Notes: generated by a model from the letters alone, not told the origin. DNA of 49,895 nt from JACPFV01 sp035526825 (GCA_035526825.1 DATLBT010000038.1:1-49895), one strand, 5' to 3'. Shown: positions 32,365-40,730, counted from the first letter of the stretch. Translations and numbers: made by a program.

Positions 32365-34029
32365 ATGTTTGATCGTGAGGCGATCCAGCTCGTAGCGGCG
32401 CTGGCCGAAGCCCCGACGCGCGCCAAGGCCGCTGCAGCCTTGGCAGCCAGGCTGGGCGTGGAGGCCTTGATGCTCTTCGTCCAGGACCCGGACGTGGACG
32501 CCCTCCTGCCTGCGCCCGGCCTTCCGCAGACGGTGGCGGGTGGTGCGGCATGGCGTGCCTTCCTCGATCAGTGCCGTGTTCCCGGCGTGCACCACGGAAT
32601 TGTCGGTTACCCCAGTGCCGGGGAAACGGTTCCCGCATATGCCTATAGCGGGTCCGGGGTGGTGCTGGTGTTTGTCGGACGCAACTGCGATGCGGCACGT
32701 ATAGAACCGATTTGCCTGATGCTCCCGCTACTGGGATCGACCCTGCGGGCCGAGCAGGCATCAGCCTCTGCTCGCGGTGAGCTCACCGTGGCGCGCGAGG
32801 ATGCGCGGCACGCCGGCGCTCTCGCGCGCTCGCTCGATGTGGCCCGGGCTGATCTCGAGCGCCAGGCAAAATCGCTCGCGGAGGCCCGCTCACGCGCGGA
32901 AGAATCCACCCGCGTGAAGGACGAGTTTCTCGCGATGCTCGGCCACGAGCTCCGTAACCCGCTCGCGCCGATGATGACGGCCCTGCAAATCCTCCGCATG
33001 CAGGGAAGCTCGTCGCACGAGCATGAGGTTCTCGAGCGCCAGGTGACACAGCTGATGCGCCTCGTCGACGATCTCCTCGACGTCTCTCGCATCGCGCGAG
33101 GGAAGGTCGAGCTTCGAAAAGAACGGTTCGAGCTTGCCGCCGTCATCGCGCGAGCGGTCGAGATGGCGAGCCCGCTCTTCGAACGCAAGCAACAGGTGCT
33201 CACCGTCCAGGTTCCATCGACTGGGTTTCCCATCGACGGTGATCCTGATCGCCTGGCGCAGGTTTTCTCCAATCTGCTTACAAATGCGGCGAAATACAGC
33301 GGCGCGGACACGCCAGTCGTCATTTCAGCCGAGCGCGAGGGTGACCGAGCCATCGTGCGCGTCAAGGATCGAGGCTTCGGCATCGAGCCTCACATGCTGG
33401 AAGCCATCTTCGATCTCTTCACCCAGCAACGGCAATCCGCCGATCGGTCTCAGGGAGGGCTGGGGCTTGGACTGGCCATCGTGAGGAATCTGGTGACCCT
33501 TCATGGCGGAACCGTCCGCGCCACGAGTGAGGGCACTGGCAAGGGCAGCGAGTTCGTGGTGGTGCTTCCCGCGAGCCCTGTGAATGCGTACACGGGGCGA
33601 ACCGCCCCGGTCGTCGAAACCCCCGATACGAGAATGGCCCACACAGCCGAACGCGTGCTCGTGGTCGACGACAACGAGGACGCAGTCGAGATGTTGTCCC
33701 GAGCCATGGCGGAGCTTGGCTACACCGTCAGGACCGCTCTCGACGGTCCTTCGGCTCTGCGTGTAGCCAACGAATTTCGACCGCAGGTCGCCCTGCTGGA
33801 TATCGGGCTTCCCGTCATGGACGGCTACGAACTCTGTCGCAGGATGCGCGAGGCTCATCCGGAGACGTCGCTACGCCTCGTGGCCCTGACCGGATATGGA
33901 CAGGCGTCCGACAGGGCGAGATCGATGGAAGCAGGTTTTGACGCGCATCTGGTCAAGCCCGTCGATCTCGCAAAGCTTGAACGCCTTCTCGACGGACTGA
34001 AATCGGGCTCGACGTCCCCGCCGGCTTAG
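32365..34029 (+). CDS. Hybrid sensor histidine kinase
   Basis: The 554-residue cytosolic kinase starts three bases after the FIST gene. Residues 1-130 look GAF-like, and a coiled coil spans about 130-185. HisKA carries His194 in LGHELRNPLAPM; the HATPase domain has NAAKYS, DRGFGIEP and GLGLGLAIV. A C-terminal receiver (about 430-545) has VLVVDDNEDA and acceptor Asp479 in LLDIGLPVMDG. It lacks membrane segments, so its input is probably the FIST protein or its own GAF-like domain. No response-regulator gene with a DNA-binding domain is adjacent. Confidence 0.92.
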   Translation: MFDREAIQLVAALAEAPTRAKAAAALAARLGVEALMLFVQDPDVDALLPAPGLPQTVAGGAAWRAFLDQCRVPGVHHGIVGYPSAGETVPAYAYSGSGVVLVFVGRNCDAARIEPICLMLPLLGSTLRAEQASASARGELTVAREDARHAGALARSLDVARADLERQAKSLAEARSRAEESTRVKDEFLAMLGHELRNPLAPMMTALQILRMQGSSSHEHEVLERQVTQLMRLVDDLLDVSRIARGKVELRKERFELAAVIARAVEMASPLFERKQQVLTVQVPSTGFPIDGDPDRLAQVFSNLLTNAAKYSGADTPVVISAEREGDRAIVRVKDRGFGIEPHMLEAIFDLFTQQRQSADRSQGGLGLGLAIVRNLVTLHGGTVRATSEGTGKGSEFVVVLPASPVNAYTGRTAPVVETPDTRMAHTAERVLVVDDNEDAVEMLSRAMAELGYTVRTALDGPSALRVANEFRPQVALLDIGLPVMDGYELCRRMREAHPETSLRLVALTGYGQASDRARSMEAGFDAHLVKPVDLAKLERLLDGLKSGSTSPPA

Positions 34030-34049
34030 CCGCGACATGCCCTGTCGCC

Positions 34050-34920
34050 TCAGCCGCCCTCGCGCTTGCGCACCTGGCCCGGGCCGACACCCTCGACGCG
34101 CTTGAACGCACGCCGGAACGCCGCCTCGCTCTGGTAGCCGAGCTGTTCGGCAACCGCCGCCACGGACTGCCGGCGATCCGCGAGCAGGCGCTTGGCCTCG
34201 GTCACGCGCCATTCGGTCAGGTACTGGATCGGGCTCGCGCCGAGGGCCTCGCTGAAGGCCACGGCGAATGCCGTGCGCGACATGCCGGCCTGGTCCGCAA
34301 GGGTCTCGACCGACCAGTCCTTGCCCGGCTGCTCGTGCATCGCGGCCAACGCCTTCGACAGCTTGGAATCGGCGATCGCCGCGAGCAGGCCGCGCTTGTC
34401 GGCCGACTGCGCACACGGCCATCACGAACAGGCTGTCAGCGAGCTTGTCCATGATGATCTGATGCCCAAGTCCTCCGCCCCGCGCGGTCTGCATCAGGAC
34501 GTCGGCGAGGTGGCGAAAAGCAGTGCCGCCGTCGGCCGAGCGCACCACGAAGCAGGCCGGCAGCGCTGCCAGCACGGGATTGCGCTTGCGGCCCACGAAG
34601 TCGAGTTCGCCGCACAGCATCGAAGTGAAACCAGGCTCGCGCGCGCCTTCCTTTGCGCCCGGCGCCTGCGCGCTCAATACGTGCGCGCTGCCCATCGGAA
34701 ACACCACGAGGTCGCCACGCGTCAGGTGCGCCGGCGTCTTCAGGGCAGTGCTCACGACCCAGCATTCGCCTTCGCCGAGCAGGTGGAACTGTCCGCGGTC
34801 GGTCTGCGGCTCCTTTTCGTACCAGCGGCCGCAGTAGCGTGCGTTTTCGAGGATGCTGACACGCACTTGATGCGCGGTCAGCACCGATTGCAGCACTGCT
34901 TCCCGTGAACGATCGGTCAT
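34050..34920 (-). pseudogene. AraC-family regulator with cupin domain, frameshifted
   Basis: The N-terminal cupin part (from ATG 34920, MTDRSREAVLQSVL to KLADSLFVMAVCA) and the C-terminal AraC helix-turn-helix part (WSVETLADQAGMSRTAFAVAF, then YQSEAAFRRAFKR, to stop at 34050) are in different frames. The switch is at about 34404-34414; adding one base there would restore a continuous reading of about 290 codons (VCA then QSADKRGLLAAIADSK). It may be a true mutation, a sequencing error or, less likely, programmed frameshifting. It diverges from doxX, the usual place for its regulator. Confidence 0.8.
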
Positions 34921-34935
34921 AACCGCCGAATCCGT

Positions 34936-34953
34936 GGCCGCAGAACCGCGGCC
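34936..34953. promoter_or_regulatory. Small inverted repeat between the AraC-type gene and doxX
   Basis: GGCCGC at 34936-34941 and GCGGCC at 34948-34953 are inverted copies with a 6-base spacer inside the 55-bp divergent gap. It is a candidate operator, but in GC-rich DNA such a repeat can arise by chance. Confidence 0.25.
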
Positions 34954-34975
34954 TTGTCGCCCCTAGGCTAAGCGC

Positions 34976-35587
34976 ATGGACTACTACCTGACAAAGCTGC
35001 AGCGCGGTCTCGACGCCACGCGGGCCGCCGACTGGCTGGCGCCGCTGGCGCTGCGCCTGTACCTGGCGCCGGTGTTCTGGATGGCGGGCATGCAGAAACT
35101 CAGCCATTTCGACGACACCGTCGAATGGTTTGGCAACTCCGAGTGGGGTTTGGGCCTGCCATGGCCGTGGCTGATGGCGGCGCTGGCCACGGCGACCGAA
35201 CTGGTTGGCGCACTGGCGCTCCTGTTGGGCATCGCCGTGCGCTGGATGGCGATTCCACTGCTCGCGACCATGCTGGTGGCGATCTTCTCGGTCCACGCGC
35301 AGAACGGCTGGCTGGCGATCGCCGAGGGCATGGGCCTGTTCGCCAACGAGCGGACTATGGCGGCGGCCGGCCGGCTGGCCGAGGCACGCGACATCCTGAT
35401 GCAGCACGGCGACTACGAGCGGCTCACCGAATACGGCTCGTTCGTCATCCTCAACAACGGCGTCGAGTTCGCGGTGACCTATGCGGTCATGCTGCTGGCA
35501 CTGTTTTTCTCCGGCGGCGGCCGCTTCGTAAGCCTCGACCATTGGATCGGTCGCGGCGCGTTGCGGGCGTTGCCGGCGCAAGCGTAG
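34976..35587 (+). CDS. DoxX-family membrane protein
   Basis: The 203-residue protein has four hydrophobic segments (about residues 22-40, 61-84, 88-105 and 160-178). It matches DoxX-like proteins: YLAPVFWMAGMQKLSHFDDTVEWF near the start and ATATELVGALALLLGIAVRW in the middle. DoxX proteins are often encoded beside MNIO (DUF692) and DUF2063 genes. It lies 92 bp upstream of the Cys-rich precursor and is probably part of the same locus. A role in redox or membrane handling of the peptide is inference. Confidence 0.85.
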   Translation: MDYYLTKLQRGLDATRAADWLAPLALRLYLAPVFWMAGMQKLSHFDDTVEWFGNSEWGLGLPWPWLMAALATATELVGALALLLGIAVRWMAIPLLATMLVAIFSVHAQNGWLAIAEGMGLFANERTMAAAGRLAEARDILMQHGDYERLTEYGSFVILNNGVEFAVTYAVMLLALFFSGGGRFVSLDHWIGRGALRALPAQA

Positions 35588-35679
35588 AGTGGCCCGGCCG
35601 GGGTGCGGAGTGCATCCGAAAGCCCCGCCGAGCCGTCATATCACCAGCTACACCATCCACGATTCAGGGAGTTCGAAAC

Positions 35680-36063
35680 ATGAGCAAGAGATTTTCCAAG
35701 AAACCGCTGGCTTTGGCCCTCGGCGCCGCGTTTGGCATGACCGGTATTTCGGCGCACGCCGCGCTGTTCCAGATGTCCGACCTCGGCGCCGGCTACATGG
35801 TGGCCGACGCCAAGGCGGCCACGCCGGCAACGCCGGCAACCCCGGCTGCCCCGGCCAAGCCCGCAGAAGGCAAGTGCGGCGAAGGCCATTGCGGCGCCGA
35901 CAAGGCCAAGCACGAAGGCAAGTGTGGCGAGGGCAAGTGCGGCGCTGACAAGAAGAAGGCCGCTGCCGAAGGCAAGTGCGGTGAAGGCAAGTGCGGCGCT
36001 GACAAGAAAAAGGCTGCTGCCGAAGGCAAGTGTGGCGAAGGCAAGTGCGGCGGCAAGAAGTAG
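35680..36063 (+). CDS. hvfA: HvfA-like Cys-rich precursor peptide with EGKCG repeats
   Basis: The 127-residue secreted precursor has a Sec signal peptide (residues 1-27, cleavage after AHA), a Thr/Pro/Ala linker (48-62) and a C-terminal core of four near-identical units. Each unit has two Cys in EGKCGEGKCG (first unit EGKCGEGHCG), followed by Ala-Asp-Lys and Lys/Ala-rich spacers. The eight Cys are 66, 71, 82, 87, 100, 105, 118 and 123. EGKCG is the motif I recall as modified by MNIO enzymes to copper-binding oxazolone-thioamide groups in HvfA of Haemophilus. AGGGAG eight to nine bases upstream is a strong ribosome site. A terminator follows. Confidence 0.9.
   Translation: MSKRFSKKPLALALGAAFGMTGISAHAALFQMSDLGAGYMVADAKAATPATPATPAAPAKPAEGKCGEGHCGADKAKHEGKCGEGKCGADKKKAAAEGKCGEGKCGADKKKAAAEGKCGEGKCGGKK
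35866..36060. repeat. In-gene tandem repeat encoding the EGKCG core
   Basis: Four imperfect DNA units encode the duplicated EGKCG core; the last three are the most alike. The spacer length alters between units 1 and 2 but reading frame is always kept, as expected for coding repeats under selection. Confidence 0.85.
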
Positions 36064-36093
36064 GCCGCCCCGGATAGTGCCTGGATAGTGAGG

Positions 36094-36124
36094 GGCCCGG
36101 GGGCGACCCCGGGCCTTTTCCTTT
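36094..36124 (+). terminator. Strong hairpin terminator between hvfA and hvfB
   Basis: GGCCCGGGG at 36094-36102 and CCCCGGGCC at 36107-36115 are perfect 9-bp arms around the tetraloop GCGA. TTTTCCTTT follows directly. It lies 30 bases after the hvfA stop and 8 bases before the hvfB start, so it probably reduces read-through from precursor to maturase genes. Confidence 0.8.
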
Positions 36125-36131
36125 AAGCCAG

Positions 36132-36968
36132 ATGAAAAAACTCAAGCCTCGTCACGCGCCGGTTGCCGGCGCGGGACTCGGACTGCGCCGCGACATGCTG
36201 GCGCAGCTGGCGGCCGGCGTGCCGGGTGAAATCGGCTTCTTCGAAGTTGCGCCGGAGAACTGGATGGAGCTGGGCGGGAGCTACGGGCGCCAGTTCCGCG
36301 CGTTGACCGAGCGCCACGACTTCGTCACCCATGGCCTGTCACTTTCGCTTGGCAGTCCCGCGCCGCTCGACGAAAAATTCGTGCGCGGAATCGGCAAGTT
36401 TCTCGACACGCACGGCATCAAGTATTACAGCGAGCACCTGAGCTACTGCTCGGACGACGGCCACCTCTATGACCTCATGCCGATTCCATTCACCGCTGAT
36501 GCGGTGGAATACGTCGCCAGCCGCATCCGCCGCGTGCAGGACATCCTCGAGCGGGAAATCGCGATCGAGAACGTGTCCTACTACGCCGCGCCGGGCGCGG
36601 AGATGACCGAGCTGCAGTTCGTCAATGCAGTGCTCGAGCGCGCCGACTGCGGCCTGCTGCTCGACGTCAACAACATCCACGTCAACAGCATCAACCATCG
36701 TTACGACGCCGGCGCATTCCTGCGCGGACTGCCGGCGCGGCGCGTGCGCTACATCCACGTCGCCGGTCATTACGTCGAGGCGGAAGACCTTCGCGTCGAC
36801 ACGCACGGCAGCGACGTGATCGGCCCGGTGTGGGACCTGCTCGACCAGGCCTACGCGCACGTCGGCCCTGCGCCGACGCTGCTCGAACGTGACTTCAACA
36901 TCCCGCCGCTCGCGGGGCTCTCCGATGAGCTGCGCCGCATCCGCCAGGCCCAGGCGCGCCATGGTTAA
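36132..36968 (+). CDS. hvfB: MNIO-family (DUF692) peptide-modifying enzyme, HvfB/BufB
   Basis: The 278-residue TIM-barrel protein belongs to the multinuclear non-heme iron dependent oxidases, which modify Cys in ribosomal peptides using O2. Likely metal ligands along the chain are His67 (THGLSL), Glu101-His102 (SEHLSY), Glu146 and Asn147 (IENVSYY), Asp178 and His183 (LLDVNNIHVN), His209 (YIHVAGH), Asp223 with His225 (VDTHGSD) and Glu252 (LERDFNIP). The expected substrate is the EGKCG precursor upstream. Its ribosome site is weak, which with the upstream terminator implies low expression. Its end overlaps hvfC by 8 bases. Confidence 0.93.
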   Translation: MKKLKPRHAPVAGAGLGLRRDMLAQLAAGVPGEIGFFEVAPENWMELGGSYGRQFRALTERHDFVTHGLSLSLGSPAPLDEKFVRGIGKFLDTHGIKYYSEHLSYCSDDGHLYDLMPIPFTADAVEYVASRIRRVQDILEREIAIENVSYYAAPGAEMTELQFVNAVLERADCGLLLDVNNIHVNSINHRYDAGAFLRGLPARRVRYIHVAGHYVEAEDLRVDTHGSDVIGPVWDLLDQAYAHVGPAPTLLERDFNIPPLAGLSDELRRIRQAQARHG

Positions 36969-37734
36969 GTCCGCCCCACGACCGAGGCCCGCGTTCCAGC
37001 AACTGCAGTACCGCTTTGCGGCGCACCTGCGTGACCCGGCGCGCCACAAGGCACCCGCCGGCATCGAGGCGCGGCGCCTGAAGATTTACGCCGAGTTGTT
37101 CTACAACAACGTGCAGGGCTTTCTCGCCAGCGCGTTTCCGGTATTGCGGCGGATCACGCCGGACGAGCGCTGGCACGCACTGGTACGCGAGTTCTTTGCG
37201 CGCCACGTCTCGGCGCAGCCACTGTTCCACAAGATAGCGGCGGAATTCCTGCGCTTCCTCGACGGGCGCCGCCGCAAGCCGGGCGACTGGCCGTTCCTGC
37301 GCGAACTCGCGCACTACGAGTGGGTGGAGCTTGCACTGAGCGTTGACGACACAGAATTGCCCCCGGCGCGTCGCGGCAAGCTGCTGGAAGGCCGCGTCCG
37401 CGTTTCGCCGCTGGCCTGGTCCATGACTTACACATACCCCGTGCACCGTATCGGACCGAATTTCCTGCCGAAGGAACCCGGCGCCGCGCCGACGCATCTC
37501 ATTGTCTGGCGCAACCGCGCCGATGCGGTGAAATTCATGGAAGCGAACGCGGTCACCGCACGCCTCGTCGAACTGCTGAAGCCAGGGCGGCTTACCGGCC
37601 GCGCCGCATTGCGGCGCATTGCGCGCGAGCTCGGGCACCCGCAGCCGACCGTCGTAACGCAGCAGGGCGCCGCGGTTTTGGAGGACCTGCGCGCGCGTGA
37701 CATCATTCTGGGAACCATTCCGGACAGGAGATGA
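36961..37734 (+). CDS. hvfC: DUF2063-family partner of the MNIO enzyme, HvfC/BufC
   Basis: The 257-residue protein has the DUF2063 N-terminus: FQQLQYRFAAHLRDP (12-26), RRLKIYAELFYNNVQGFLASAFPVLRR region (about 38-65), HALVREFFARHV, and PFLRELAHYEWVELAL (about 115-130). The C-terminal part is less conserved. Such proteins bind the leader of the precursor and present it to the MNIO enzyme. The ATG lies inside the hvfB end, and the stop overlaps msrA (ATGA), so the three are translated together. Confidence 0.92.
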   Translation: MVKSAPRPRPAFQQLQYRFAAHLRDPARHKAPAGIEARRLKIYAELFYNNVQGFLASAFPVLRRITPDERWHALVREFFARHVSAQPLFHKIAAEFLRFLDGRRRKPGDWPFLRELAHYEWVELALSVDDTELPPARRGKLLEGRVRVSPLAWSMTYTYPVHRIGPNFLPKEPGAAPTHLIVWRNRADAVKFMEANAVTARLVELLKPGRLTGRAALRRIARELGHPQPTVVTQQGAAVLEDLRARDIILGTIPDRR

Positions 37735-38204
37735 AGATGGAGAAGGCGACTTTCGCGGCGGGCTGCTTCTGGGGTGTGGAATTCAAGCTCGGCAAGTTGC
37801 CGGGCGTGACCTCGACCTCGGTCGGCTACATGGGCGGCAAGACCCAGAGCCCGACCTATGAGGACGTCTGCACCGACGAAACCGGGCACGCCGAAGTGGC
37901 ACAAGTGGAGTTCGACCCGAAGCAGGTCGGCTTCGAGCAGCTGGTCCGCAAGTTCTACGACATCCACGACCCGACCACGCTGAACCGCCAGGGGCCCGAC
38001 CAGGGTTCGCAATACCGCAGTGCGATCTTCTACCACTCGCCTGAGCAGAAGGCGGTGGCCGAGAAAGTCACCGCCGACCTCAACAAGACGCGCTTTGGCG
38101 GCCGCATCGTCACCAAAATCGTGCCGGCCGAGTCTTACTGGAAGGCCGAGGAATACCATCAGAAATACGGCCACAAGCATCCTGGTCACCACTGCACATT
38201 GTGA
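37731..38204 (+). CDS. msrA: Peptide-methionine (S)-S-oxide reductase
   Basis: The 157-residue enzyme repairs methionine sulfoxide in proteins. The catalytic Cys12 lies in AAGCFWGVE, with GYMGGKTQSPTYEDVC and NRQGPDQGSQYRSAIFY typical of the family. It is near the minimal MsrA length and lacks a signal peptide, so it is cytosolic. Its start overlaps the hvfC stop (ATGA), which ties an oxidative-damage repair enzyme to the Cys-peptide locus. ATG 37737 is an alternative start. Confidence 0.95.
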   Translation: MKMEKATFAAGCFWGVEFKLGKLPGVTSTSVGYMGGKTQSPTYEDVCTDETGHAEVAQVEFDPKQVGFEQLVRKFYDIHDPTTLNRQGPDQGSQYRSAIFYHSPEQKAVAEKVTADLNKTRFGGRIVTKIVPAESYWKAEEYHQKYGHKHPGHHCTL

Positions 38205-38208
38205 TGCG

Positions 38209-38976
38209 ATGAACCCGGCGGGCCTGTTCGTTTCGCACGGTGCGCCGTCGCTGCCGCTGGAGGATTCGCCGGCGCGGCATTTCCTCGAAAAGCTTGGCAA
38301 GGACCTCGACCGCCCGCGCGGCATCGTCGTGATGTCGCCGCACTGGATCACGGCCGGGCTGACCGTCAAGTCGCCGCCGCGTTTCGCCACCTGGCACGAT
38401 TTCGGCGGGTTTCCGCGCGAGCTTTACGAGATGCGTTATGAGCCGTCGGGAGACGACGCCCTGAGCGACCGCGCGGGCGCGCTGCTGCGCGAGTCCGGCA
38501 TCGGCATCGAATCCGCCGTCGCGGATGCGCGCCTCGATCACGGCGCCTGGGTGCCGCTGATGCTGATGTTCCCGAAAGCAGACATCCCGGTTGTGCAGGT
38601 CTCGCTGACCGATGCCTCGCCGGCGCGCCAGCGCGAGATCGGCCGCGCGCTGCGCCCGCTCGCCAGCGACGGCGTGCTGCTGCTCGGCACCGGTGGCGCG
38701 GTGCACAACTTGCGCGAGGTGGAATTCGGCGTGGAAGGCGCGCCGCCCGACTGGGCCGCTGAATTCGATTCCTGGATCACGCGGCACATCGAGGCGAGCG
38801 ACTGGGATGCGTTGTGCGACTGGAAGGCCCGTGCCCCGCATGCGCTCCGCGCGCATCCGACGGACGACCATTTCCTGCCACTGTTCTTCGCCAGCGGCGG
38901 CGGCGACCGGGCGCAGCGCCTGCACCACAGCTTTTCGCACGGCAGCCTCGGCATGGCGTGCTGGGGATTTTCGTAG
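38209..38976 (+). CDS. LigB-fold dioxygenase, 4,5-DOPA-extradiol-dioxygenase type
   Basis: The 255-residue protein matches the class III extradiol dioxygenase group that includes E. coli YgiD. Likely metal and catalytic residues are His10 (VSHGAPSLP), His44 (MSPHWIT), the His in RLDHGAWVPL and the His residues in AHPTDDHFLPLF. Substrates of most bacterial members are unknown; catechols such as DOPA are cleaved by plant relatives. It follows msrA by 4 bases and may belong to the same operon. The frame opens earlier, but that part overlaps msrA. Confidence 0.88.
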   Translation: MNPAGLFVSHGAPSLPLEDSPARHFLEKLGKDLDRPRGIVVMSPHWITAGLTVKSPPRFATWHDFGGFPRELYEMRYEPSGDDALSDRAGALLRESGIGIESAVADARLDHGAWVPLMLMFPKADIPVVQVSLTDASPARQREIGRALRPLASDGVLLLGTGGAVHNLREVEFGVEGAPPDWAAEFDSWITRHIEASDWDALCDWKARAPHALRAHPTDDHFLPLFFASGGGDRAQRLHHSFSHGSLGMACWGFS

Positions 38977-38993
38977 GCTAGAATCCGCGCCCC

Positions 38994-40586
38994 ATGCCGT
39001 CCCCGATCGCCGAGCAGGCGCAGCTTCGCCGCACCTTCGCCATCATCTCGCACCCGGACGCGGGCAAGACCACGCTGACCGAAAAGCTGCTGTTGTTCGG
39101 CGGCGCGATCCAGCTGGCCGGGACGGTCAAGGGCCGCAAGGCGTCGCGCCACGCGACCTCGGACTGGATGGCGCTCGAGCAGCAGCGCGGCATCTCGATC
39201 ACCACCTCGGTGATGCAGTTCCCTTACCAGGGACGCACGGTGAACCTGCTCGACACGCCGGGTCACGAGGATTTTTCCGAGGACACCTACCGCACGCTGA
39301 CCGCGGTCGACTCCGCCCTGATGGTGATCGACGCCGCCAAGGGTGTTGAGCCGCGCACCATCAAGCTGATGGAGGTGTGCCGCATGCGCGACACGCCGAT
39401 CGTCAGCTTCATCAACAAGCTCGACCGCGAAGGCCGCCCGCCGCTCGAGCTGCTCGACGAGATCGAGCGCATCCTTTGCATCCGCTGCACACCGATCACC
39501 TGGCCGCTGGGCATGGGTCGCGATTTCAAGGGCGTCTACCACCTGCTCGAGGATCGCTTCTACCTGTACTCCGGCGACAAGCTGAAGGTGTCGGACATCG
39601 AGACCATCGACGGGCTGCTCACGCCGGGCCTCGATGAGCGTTTCGGCTATACCTACCAGCAGCTGCGCGAGGAGATCGAGCTGGTCCAGGCCGCCGGCAA
39701 CGATTTCGACCTCGCGCAATACCGTGCCGCGAAACTGACGCCGGTGTTCTTCGGCTCGGCCGTCAACAACTTCGGCGTGCGCGAGCTGCTCAATGGCTTC
39801 GTCGAGTGGTCGCCACCGCCGTCGTCGCGCGTCGCCGAGCAGCGTGAGGTTGCGCCCGACGAGCCGAAGTTCACCGGCTTCTGCTTCAAGATCCAGGCAA
39901 ACATGGACCCCAGGCACCGCGACCGCGTCGCGTTCGTGCGGATCTGCTCGGGCAGCTACCGCAAGGGCATGCAGCTGCACTCGGTGCGCGCCGGCGGCCC
40001 GGTGCGCGTGTCGCACGCGCTGACCTTCATGGCGCAGGAGCGCGAGGCGGTGGAGCAGGCGTTTCCTGGCGACATCATCGGCCTGCACAACTACGGCACG
40101 ATCGCGATCGGCGACACGTTCACCGAAGGCGAGACGCTGCGCTACACCGGCATTCCCAACTTCGCGCCCGAGCTGTTTCGTCGCGTGATCCTGAAGGACC
40201 CGCTCAAGGCCAAGCAGCTCAACAAGGGCCTCGACCAGCTCTGCGAGGAGGGCGCCACCCAGGTCTATCGTCCGCTGACGACGAACGACATCATCCTCGG
40301 CGCCGTCGGCCAGCTGCAGTTCGAAGTCGTCCAGTTCCGGCTGAAGGACGAGTACAACGTCGAGTCCGTCTTCGAGCCCGCGCAGATCCACAGCGCGCGC
40401 TGGATCGCGGGCGCGCCGGCGCAGGTCGCCGAGTTCGTCAACAAGAACGAGGCGCGGATTGCCAAGGATCACTACGGCGACCTGGTCTACCTCGCATCGA
40501 GCGCCGTGAACCTCAGCATGGCGCAGGAGCGGGCGCAGGATGTGAAATTTCTCGACACGAAAGCGCACGCGGTGGCGCAGGCTTGA
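38994..40586 (+). CDS. prfC: Peptide chain release factor 3
   Basis: The 530-residue translational GTPase recycles RF1 and RF2 after peptide release. The GTPase domain has the P-loop SHPDAGKTT (19-27), the switch segment RGISITTSVM, DTPGHEDFSEDTY and NKLDRE. Domains II and III follow, ending in the RF3-type region (PITWPLGMGRDFKGVY, LGAVGQLQFEVVQFRL). Full length for the family. A long palindrome after its stop may end transcription. Confidence 0.97.
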   Translation: MPSPIAEQAQLRRTFAIISHPDAGKTTLTEKLLLFGGAIQLAGTVKGRKASRHATSDWMALEQQRGISITTSVMQFPYQGRTVNLLDTPGHEDFSEDTYRTLTAVDSALMVIDAAKGVEPRTIKLMEVCRMRDTPIVSFINKLDREGRPPLELLDEIERILCIRCTPITWPLGMGRDFKGVYHLLEDRFYLYSGDKLKVSDIETIDGLLTPGLDERFGYTYQQLREEIELVQAAGNDFDLAQYRAAKLTPVFFGSAVNNFGVRELLNGFVEWSPPPSSRVAEQREVAPDEPKFTGFCFKIQANMDPRHRDRVAFVRICSGSYRKGMQLHSVRAGGPVRVSHALTFMAQEREAVEQAFPGDIIGLHNYGTIAIGDTFTEGETLRYTGIPNFAPELFRRVILKDPLKAKQLNKGLDQLCEEGATQVYRPLTTNDIILGAVGQLQFEVVQFRLKDEYNVESVFEPAQIHSARWIAGAPAQVAEFVNKNEARIAKDHYGDLVYLASSAVNLSMAQERAQDVKFLDTKAHAVAQA

Positions 40587-40590
40587 TGCT

Positions 40591-40653
40591 GTTGTAGGAG
40601 GGCCCCTGGGCCCGATGTCGGTGGCGATACATCGGGGCCAGGGCCCCTCCAAC
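40591..40653. repeat. Palindromic repeat after prfC
   Basis: The left arm (40591-40618, starting GTTGTAGGAGGGCCCCTGGG) and right arm (40629-40653, ending GGGCCCCTCCAAC) are near-complementary around about 10 bases. The TTGTAGGAG-type arms resemble dispersed palindromes common in Xanthomonas and Pseudomonas relatives. It could serve as terminator for prfC. Confidence 0.65.
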
Positions 40654-40730
40654 AAAAGAAGCAGCCAATACTAGCCCTTGTGAGACAGTTCACAGAGCTA
40701 ACCACCTGCCGCCCTACAATAAAAGCCTCC

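Noticed and set aside
35866..36060. CRISPR-like direct repeat array
   Set aside because: The repeats are in-frame coding units for EGKCG motifs with no spacers of unrelated sequence.
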